DNA of 5,881 nt, from positions 1 through 5,881 of the forward strand of contig CAUDRD010000114.1 of assembly GCA_958451705.1 (NCBI GenBank). Direction: 5' to 3'. Below the pieces are notes generated by a model. It was not told the DNA's origin. It was given only the letters and a program-made list of their open reading frames with translations, and did no database searches. Source of the DNA: an uncultured Oscillospiraceae bacterium. Lineage in GTDB: Bacteria; Bacillota; Clostridia; Oscillospirales; Acutalibacteraceae. This document shows positions 1 through 4,366 of this stretch, one piece after another (the stretch's first letter is position 1; every line of letters begins with the position of its first letter). The position numbers and the translations under genes were made by a program.

Positions 1-63
1 ACTCAGGAAGAGATGGAGAAGCTTTTCACAGCTATCTATTATGGCGAAGAGGTAGATTTCTAA
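1..63 (+). CDS. C-terminal end of an unrecognised gene (partial)
   Basis: Frame 1 is open from the left edge to a TAA at 61-63 and encodes 20 residues, starting TQEEMEKLFTAIYYG and ending EEVDF. The fragment is acidic, probably helical, and too short to assign to a family. Two things support it as a real gene end. The frame closes 16 nt before a well-formed intrinsic terminator on the same strand. Frame 2 closes earlier, at 55, and frame 3 runs on through the terminator hairpin, which is unlikely for a coding frame. The function is unknown. The terminator and the fresh promoter downstream suggest it is not co-transcribed with the next gene. Confidence 0.6.
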   Translation, partial: TQEEMEKLFTAIYYGEEVDF

Positions 64-79
64 GGGTACAAATCAACAT

Positions 80-110
80 GAGGACATCCGAAAGGGTGTC
101 CTCGTTTTTT
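80..110 (+). terminator. Rho-independent terminator of the upstream gene
   Basis: The arms GAGGACATCC (80-89) and GGGTGTCCTC (94-103) form a 10-bp stem with one G-U wobble. They enclose a GAAA tetraloop, and G plus six T (105-110) follows directly. This is a textbook intrinsic terminator. It separates the partial gene at the left edge from the promoter at 158. Confidence 0.93.
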
Positions 111-157
111 GTATTTAAATGTTATGTTTGCCCTTTAATTTTTATATTTTCTCTCTC

Positions 158-186
158 TTGACAAACTAAAAGGAATAATTCATTAT
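158..186 (+). promoter_or_regulatory. Sigma-A promoter for the flavodoxin/ferredoxin-sialidase unit
   Basis: A perfect -35 TTGACA (158-163) is followed by a 17-bp spacer and a 4/6 -10 CATTAT (181-186). An A/T-rich stretch at 134-150 just upstream could act as an UP element. Transcription would start near 193, giving a leader of about 43 nt. It lies between the terminator at 80-110 and the gene at 236, where a promoter is expected. No convincing operator palindrome was seen around it. Confidence 0.75.
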
Positions 187-235
187 ATTGTAAATGAAAA
201 TTAAAGAAAGAAAACTGAATTGGAGATGAATCTCT

Positions 236-979
236 TTGAATTACATAGTGTCATTCAGCCCTACGGGGAAAAGTTTAAACGCTATGAGAAAGCTCAGCGA
301 GCTTTTCGGCGGTGGTTTTAAAGAAATAGATTTATGTGTTTTGAGCGAAAGAAAGAAGAATTTTACATTTAAGAGTGATGATTTTGTAATAGTCGGCTCT
401 CCTGTATACGGGGGAAGAATCCCGCCGGTAGAGGGACTGTTTTCAAATGTTTCAGGGGAAAATACTCCGTGTGTAGTTTGCTCCTGTTTCGGTAACCGTG
501 ACTATGATGACGCTCTGATTGAGCTTAAAAATAAAATCGAGTCGGAAGGCTTTAAATGTATCGGCGCCTGTGCTCTTGTCATACCCCATGTTTATTCGTC
601 TGTACTGGGTAAAGACAGACCCGATGAACAGGATATTGAGCATATGAAAACTTTTGCCGAAGCGGTTTCCGTGAAACTGCAAAAGGGTGATTTTGCACCT
701 ATAACTGTAAAGGGTAATTATCCTTACAAGGAATGGAAAATGGGCGGAAATGGTCCCGTTCCCGATGATAATTGCATTAAGTGCGGAAAATGTGCCGCTG
801 ACTGTCCGGTGGGAGCTATTAATAATAATGATTTCCGTGCCGATGAGAAAACCTGCATAAGATGTACAAGGTGTTTATATGTGTGCCCGGTATCCTGCCG
901 CAAAATGGATTTTTCAGCTGTGACAAAGCGTCTTGAAGAGAATTTTTCAAGGCGAAAAGATAACGAATATTTTGTTTAA
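236..979 (+). CDS. EFR1-type flavodoxin-fold protein with two [4Fe-4S] ferredoxin motifs
   Basis: This 247-residue protein is probably a soluble cytoplasmic electron carrier or oxidoreductase. Residues 1 to about 150 have a flavodoxin-like fold. A first strand leads into the FMN phosphate loop SFSPTGKS (6-13); GSPVYGGRIPP (54-64) and CFGNRDYDD (84-92) fit the other two flavin-contacting loops. Residues about 175-224 form a bacterial 2x[4Fe-4S] ferredoxin domain, with clusters from C180/C183/C186/C190 and C207/C210/C213/C217, each last Cys followed by Pro. C221 is extra. There is no signal peptide or membrane segment. The start is TTG: GGAG lies at 222-225, 10 nt upstream, no in-frame ATG is close, and the fold begins at residue 3. 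The sialidase gene follows with a 14-nt gap, so the two are probably co-transcribed. Fold and cofactors are well supported; the redox partner and reaction are unknown. Confidence 0.92.
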   Translation: MNYIVSFSPTGKSLNAMRKLSELFGGGFKEIDLCVLSERKKNFTFKSDDFVIVGSPVYGGRIPPVEGLFSNVSGENTPCVVCSCFGNRDYDDALIELKNKIESEGFKCIGACALVIPHVYSSVLGKDRPDEQDIEHMKTFAEAVSVKLQKGDFAPITVKGNYPYKEWKMGGNGPVPDDNCIKCGKCAADCPVGAINNNDFRADEKTCIRCTRCLYVCPVSCRKMDFSAVTKRLEENFSRRKDNEYFV

Positions 980-983
980 TCAT

Positions 984-988
984 GGAGG
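984..988 (+). promoter_or_regulatory. Ribosome binding site that sets the sialidase start
   Basis: GGAGG at 984-988 lies 5 nt before the ATG at 994. It overlaps the first codons of a longer reading from the ATG at 982. That upstream ATG has no Shine-Dalgarno sequence in the T-rich bases before it, so 994 is the preferred start. Confidence 0.8.
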
Positions 989-993
989 ATAAA

Positions 994-2310
994 ATGAGTA
1001 TTTCAAAGCCTTTTACAGTTTTTGGTCCGGGACAGGGCGGTCCCTCTGAAAATTACCGTATTCCGTCAATGGTTACCACAAAAAGCGGTATGGTTGTGGC
1101 CTGTGCAGATGCAAGGTATTATACCGGTCAGGATAATCCCAACAGAATAGATAAAGTAATACGCCGCAGCGCAGACAGCGGAGAGACATGGCAGGAATAC
1201 ATTCTTGCCGTTGAGGAGCACGGAGAGTCCAAAGAGAATTCCTCGGCTGCAATAGACCCCTGCATGGTGTATGTTGAAGAGCTCAACAGAATATATATGA
1301 TTTATTGTTCAACGCCGTCGGGAGTGGGTATTCTCAACTGCGAGTGTTCAACAGGGGAAGATTCCGAAGGCAATCCCATTGTTTTAGGCAGAAAAGGTAA
1401 AGATAAATATGTTTTAAAGGACGGATTCCTCTTTAAAAACGGTACGGAAAAAACAGAATACGCCGCCGATGAAAAGGGCGATATCACAAAGGACGGAAAA
1501 TTTATCTGCAATATACATATTGACGGAGAATTTAAAATAGTAAATACGGCCACCCTTATGCTCTGTTACAGCGACGATGAAGGCGTAACCTGGTCAAAGC
1601 CGGTATCCCTTAACCGCAGCATAAAGAAAAGCTATATGAGCTTTATAGGTCCCGGCCCCGGCGTGGGTATCGTTATAAAGCAGGGAAAATACAAGGGAAG
1701 AATCGTTTTTCCTATTTACTACGGAACTCATAAGAGACTTCTCACTCTTTCCTGTACCTGTATTTACAGCGACGATATGGGTAAAACCTGGCATATGGGC
1801 AAATCTCCCAACACTACAAGAAAGATCGGAATTTTTAGAGCTAACCATAAACTTACCTTTGAGCCCTTTATGCTTACTGAGTCTCAGCTTATTGAGCAAA
1901 AGGACGGAGTTTTGAAATACTTCATGCGAAACCACAGCTCCAAAAGGAGCGTTGCGGTGGCTTATAGCTACGATGGCGGCGAAAGCTGGGAGAATTTCCA
2001 TCACGATGAAAGTCTGCCACAGTGTATTTGCCAGATGTCTGTTATCGCTCTGGAAAATATGGATAAACCTTATGTTGTCTTTCTCAATCCTGCCAGCAGA
2101 AAGGCGAGGGAAAACGGAGTAGTGCGTCTTTCTGAGGATGGGGGAGAATCTTTCCCTTATTCCAGACAGATTAAAGAGGGACCATTTGTTTACAGTACCC
2201 TTGCTCAGCTTCCCGATGGCACAATTGGTGCAATGTATGAGCCGGATTTAGAGTGCCGCCAGATAGATTTCGTAAAATTTACTTTGGACTGGATAAAGGG
2301 AAAAGACTGA
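994..2310 (+). CDS. Exo-alpha-sialidase (GH33), predicted cytoplasmic
   Basis: This 438-residue protein should hydrolyse terminal sialic acid from glycans. It is a six-bladed beta-propeller of the NanI/NanB/NanH type. The YRIP motif (21-24) supplies the first triad arginine, R22. D47 lies 25 residues later, the family spacing for the acid/base Asp. E296 and R312 are 16 apart in TESQLIE...FMRN, as in known sialidases. R372 (ARENG) completes the triad, and Y400 (VYSTL) with E296 forms the nucleophile pair. Asp boxes are at 59-66, 193-200, 259-266, 325-332 and 380-387, the last ending GESF rather than GETW. An insert at about 110-185, between boxes 1 and 2, matches the extra domain of NanI/NanB enzymes. 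There is no signal peptide, anchor or lectin module, so it probably acts inside the cell, as reported for Clostridium perfringens NanH. There are 12 cysteines, including three CxC pairs. A start at 982 would add MEDK but lacks an RBS. Hydrolytic versus intramolecular trans-sialidase chemistry cannot be settled from sequence. Confidence 0.93.
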   Translation: MSISKPFTVFGPGQGGPSENYRIPSMVTTKSGMVVACADARYYTGQDNPNRIDKVIRRSADSGETWQEYILAVEEHGESKENSSAAIDPCMVYVEELNRIYMIYCSTPSGVGILNCECSTGEDSEGNPIVLGRKGKDKYVLKDGFLFKNGTEKTEYAADEKGDITKDGKFICNIHIDGEFKIVNTATLMLCYSDDEGVTWSKPVSLNRSIKKSYMSFIGPGPGVGIVIKQGKYKGRIVFPIYYGTHKRLLTLSCTCIYSDDMGKTWHMGKSPNTTRKIGIFRANHKLTFEPFMLTESQLIEQKDGVLKYFMRNHSSKRSVAVAYSYDGGESWENFHHDESLPQCICQMSVIALENMDKPYVVFLNPASRKARENGVVRLSEDGGESFPYSRQIKEGPFVYSTLAQLPDGTIGAMYEPDLECRQIDFVKFTLDWIKGKD

Positions 2311-2338
2311 TAAGTAAAGAAAGTCAAGAAATTAAAAG

Positions 2339-2378
2339 TAAAGCGGCCTTCTAAATGCAGAAAACCGCTTTATATTTT
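2339..2378 (+). terminator. Weak terminator-like hairpin after the sialidase gene
   Basis: TAAAGCGG (2339-2346) pairs perfectly with CCGCTTTA (2365-2372). The 18-nt loop contains a small inner stem, TTCT (2349-2352) with AGAA (2359-2362). The following TATTTT (2373-2378) is a poor, interrupted T-tract, so termination is probably partial. It starts 28 nt past the sialidase stop codon and before the next promoter. Confidence 0.6.
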
Positions 2379-2390
2379 ACTATAATGTGC

Positions 2391-2408
2391 AAATTTTAGA
2401 CAAAATTT
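2391..2408. repeat. Short perfect inverted repeat upstream of the antiporter promoter
   Basis: AAATTTT (2391-2397) and AAAATTT (2402-2408) form a perfect 7-bp inverted repeat around AGAC. It ends 11 bp before the -35 element, at roughly -64 to -47 relative to the predicted start. It could be a regulator site or an UP-like A/T element. In such A/T-rich DNA it could also be chance. Confidence 0.35.
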
Positions 2409-2419
2409 AACAAAAAACA

Positions 2420-2448
2420 TTGACATACCATATCGAAAACAGTACAAT
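2420..2448 (+). promoter_or_regulatory. Near-consensus sigma-A promoter for the antiporter gene
   Basis: A perfect -35 TTGACA (2420-2425), a 17-bp spacer and a 5/6 -10 TACAAT (2443-2448) predict a start near 2455 and a leader of about 26 nt. AGGAGG at 2465-2470 then sits 10 nt before the ATG. The near-ideal elements suggest strong, largely constitutive expression, separate from the sialidase unit. Confidence 0.88.
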
Positions 2449-2480
2449 AGAGCTAATATTATTCAGGAGGGATAAAACAA

Positions 2481-4001
2481 ATGGTAGGTACCTTTTGGTC
2501 GCTTATTCCGCCTATTGTTGCTATCGCCTTGGCTCTTATTACAAAGGAAGTTTATTTTTCTCTGCTTATAGGAATCCTTTCAGGCGCACTGTTTTTCACA
2601 GGCTTCAATCCCGTTAAGACAGTTGAAACAACATTCGGCATTATGGGCGAAAAAATTGGCTCAAACGCAAACATTATAATCTTTTTGGTTCTTCTGGGCA
2701 TACTTGTTGCCCTTATGGCTAAGTCCGGCGCTTCAAGGGCATACGGAAACTGGGCTTCGAAAGCAATTAAAACGAAAAGGGGCGCTCTTGCGGCAACTTC
2801 CGGCTTAGGCGTTCTCATTTTTGTTGACGACTATTTCAATTGCCTTACAGTCGGTACAGTAATGTCACCTGTTACAGACAGACATAAGATTTCCAGAGCC
2901 AAGCTTGCGTACATAATCGACGCAACCGCTGCTCCCGTATGTATTATAGCTCCTATTTCCAGCTGGGCAGCAGCTGTCGGTTCATCACTTCCCGAGGGAA
3001 GCAGCATTGACGGATTTAATCTTTTCCTTAGAACAATACCCTTTAACCTCTATGCACTTCTGACAATCGTGATGGTTGTTTTCCTTATAGCATTTAATTT
3101 TGATTTCGGTCCCATGAAAAAATACGAGGTCATTCATCGTGAAAAGGAGAGCACCAACGAGAACAGCGAAAGAGAAGCCATTAAAGTTACAGGCAAAGGA
3201 ACGGTTATCGACCTTATAATTCCTATTGTATCCCTTATAGTCTTCTGTATTATGGCAATGCTTTACACAGGCGGAATATTTGAGGGTCAAAGCGTAATAA
3301 CCGCTTTCAGCAACTGCGATTCGTCTCGTTCCCTTGTACTGGGTTCATTCTTTGCCCTTGTTGTCACATTTATTCTCTATATGTCCCGCAGAGTTATTAC
3401 ATATAAAGAGTTTACCGACAGCGTTATTGAGGGCTTCAGAGCAATGGTTCCTGCAATCGCCATTCTTTCCCTTGCATGGACTCTCAGCGGCGTTTGCAGC
3501 GCAGATTATCTTGATGCCGGCGGATATGTAAGACATGTTGTTGAAACTTACAGTATCCCAATGACAATAATGCCCGGCGTATTCTTCCTTATCGCTCTGG
3601 GACTTGCCTTTGCAACGGGAACCTCCTGGGGAACCTTCGGTATTCTTATCCCCATTACAATGGCAGTTTTCGGAGGAGTTGATAGCCAGCTGATGGTTCT
3701 TACAATCGCTTCAATCCTTGCCGGTGCAGTTTGCGGAGACCACGTTTCTCCCATTTCCGACACAACTATTCTCTCTTCAACGGGAGCAAACTGCAACCAT
3801 TTGGAACACGTTTCAACTCAGATGCCCTATGCACTGCTTGTTGCGGGATGCAGCTTTGTAGGTTATCTCATAGCGGGCTTTACCAACGCTTGGGTAGGAC
3901 TTCCAGTAGGCTTTGTGCTTCTCGTTGCCGCTCTCTTTGTTGCGAAGAAAAAGTTTTCTTCCGAGGAGCAGGTAACTGCCAAAAAGTCAAAGTCTAAATA
4001 A
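2481..4001 (+). CDS. NhaC-family Na+/H+ antiporter (exact substrate uncertain)
   Basis: This 506-residue polytopic membrane protein belongs to the NhaC family (Pfam Na_H_antiporter). Members exchange Na+ for protons, and some relatives such as B. subtilis MleN exchange organic acids. About 10-12 hydrophobic segments can be read, including residues 6-20, 24-41, 64-80, 105-115, 146-168, 187-206, 242-262, 286-301, 321-338, 362-378, 385-399, 404-418 and 450-486, the last long enough for two. Family signatures are FVDDYFNCLTVG (114-125, with the Asp pair D116/D117), the polar segment ATGTSWGTFG (378-387), and GDHVSPISDTTILSS (419-433) followed by HLEHVSTQMPYA (440-451). A charged loop (about 207-240) and a lysine-rich tail (489-506) are probably cytosolic. 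AGGAGG 10 nt upstream supports the ATG. It has its own promoter and terminator. No neighbour reveals the transported ion; a role beside the sialidase would be speculation. Confidence 0.93.
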   Translation: MVGTFWSLIPPIVAIALALITKEVYFSLLIGILSGALFFTGFNPVKTVETTFGIMGEKIGSNANIIIFLVLLGILVALMAKSGASRAYGNWASKAIKTKRGALAATSGLGVLIFVDDYFNCLTVGTVMSPVTDRHKISRAKLAYIIDATAAPVCIIAPISSWAAAVGSSLPEGSSIDGFNLFLRTIPFNLYALLTIVMVVFLIAFNFDFGPMKKYEVIHREKESTNENSEREAIKVTGKGTVIDLIIPIVSLIVFCIMAMLYTGGIFEGQSVITAFSNCDSSRSLVLGSFFALVVTFILYMSRRVITYKEFTDSVIEGFRAMVPAIAILSLAWTLSGVCSADYLDAGGYVRHVVETYSIPMTIMPGVFFLIALGLAFATGTSWGTFGILIPITMAVFGGVDSQLMVLTIASILAGAVCGDHVSPISDTTILSSTGANCNHLEHVSTQMPYALLVAGCSFVGYLIAGFTNAWVGLPVGFVLLVAALFVAKKKFSSEEQVTAKKSKSK

Positions 4002-4019
4002 TATTTTTACTTTAATAGT

Positions 4020-4055
4020 TAAAGGCTCCGAGAATTTTTCGGAGCCTTTATTTTT
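4020..4055 (+). terminator. Strong rho-independent terminator after the antiporter gene
   Basis: TAAAGGCTCCGA (4020-4031) pairs perfectly with TCGGAGCCTTTA (4039-4050) around a 7-nt loop, and TTTTT (4051-4055) follows. This 12-bp stem, 18 nt after the stop codon, should end the antiporter transcript and isolate rpoB from it. Confidence 0.93.
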
Positions 4056-4098
4056 GCTGTGTATGTGTTAAAATGGATGCAATTCACTTATTGAAAAC

Positions 4099-4138
4099 AA
4101 AAAAGCTTTTTCTTATAATAAAAAAATAAGAAAAAGCT
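4099..4138 (-). terminator. Hairpin with terminator polarity on the - strand
   Basis: AGCTTTTTCTTAT (4104-4116) pairs perfectly with ATAAGAAAAAGCT (4126-4138) around a 9-nt A-rich loop, giving a 13-bp stem. Read on the - strand, the stem is followed by five T (complement of 4099-4103), then G and four more T. On the + strand only AAATATTT follows, so the polarity is leftward. It would stop antisense transcription coming from the rpoB side. No - strand gene is visible to need it, and the stem is mostly A/T. Confidence 0.5.
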
Positions 4139-4161
4139 AAATATTTGTATTATTACGGCTA

Positions 4162-4190
4162 TTGACATCTGTTTGTAAATAGTGTAAAAT
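4162..4190 (+). promoter_or_regulatory. Near-consensus sigma-A promoter for rpoB
   Basis: A perfect -35 TTGACA (4162-4167), a 17-bp spacer and a 5/6 -10 TAAAAT (4185-4190) predict a start near 4197, leaving a leader of about 170 nt before rpoB. It follows a strong terminator, so it is probably the main source of rpoB transcription here. Confidence 0.88.
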
Positions 4191-4196
4191 ACTATA

Positions 4197-4366
4197 CTGC
4201 CTATTATGATGGCAGTGTGTACCCTTAAGGATTTTTTCTTTAAGCGGATTGTATCACTTTTTTCTCCGAAAAGCAAGGAGAATTTGTTGGAAAGCAATCG
4301 TTTTTTGTTCAAAACAAAAACGTTTCCATGTTGATGGACGAATAAAAAGAACGGAGTGATTAGCCT
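4197..4366 (+). promoter_or_regulatory. Structured 5' leader of rpoB, possible cis-regulatory RNA
   Basis: About 170 nt separate the predicted transcription start from the ATG. They can fold into four hairpins. (1) ACTGCC (4196-4201) pairs with GGCAGT (4211-4216). (2) CTTAAGGA (4224-4231) pairs with TCTTTAAG (4237-4244), with one G-U. (3) TTCTCC (4262-4267) pairs with GGAGAA (4277-4282). (4) CGTTTTTTGTT (4299-4309) pairs with AACAAAAACG (4313-4322) with one bulged T, extended by GGAAA (4289-4293) with TTTCC (4323-4327). GATTG (4247-4251) can also pair with CAATC (4295-4299), enclosing hairpin 3 just before T6 (4301-4306), which resembles a weak terminator that hairpin 4 would disrupt. CCAT (4326-4329) with ATGG (4334-4337) competes with hairpin 4. 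I match it to no known RNA family; it is not evidently the L10 leader. The rpoB RBS GGAG (4353-4356) lies outside these stems. Confidence 0.5.

Noticed and set aside
226..324. Small frame from the ATG at 226, 10 nt before the TTG start of the flavodoxin gene
   Set aside because: The ATG directly abuts the GGAG with no spacing, the 32-residue product is arginine-rich without family features, and it overlaps the clear flavodoxin reading.
982..993. ATG at 982 as the sialidase start (adds MEDK)
   Set aside because: There is no Shine-Dalgarno upstream, and its own codons contain the GGAGG that serves the ATG at 994.
2381..2386. TATAAT just after the sialidase hairpin as another promoter -10
   Set aside because: No TTGACA-like -35 lies 16-18 bp upstream (the bases there are CAGAAA), and the promoter at 2420-2448 fits far better.
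2420..2617. A 65-residue + strand frame overlapping the start of the antiporter gene
   Set aside because: It begins with a TTG that is part of the -35 box TTGACA, has no RBS, and overlaps the antiporter in another frame.
4088..4312. A 74-residue - strand reading frame that looks like a membrane peptide
   Set aside because: It has a TTG start with no ribosome binding site. It runs through the rpoB promoter and the 4099-4138 hairpin. Its hydrophobic, Lys/Phe/Ile-rich content follows from A/T-rich sequence.
4206..4334. A 42-codon + strand reading frame (starts MMAVCTLKDFF, ends TGA) spanning the rpoB leader
   Set aside because: It would begin only about 9 nt after the predicted transcription start, with no Shine-Dalgarno sequence. 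It is Lys/Phe-rich in the way A/T-rich noncoding DNA is, and hairpins account for the same bases. A leaderless peptide cannot be fully excluded.
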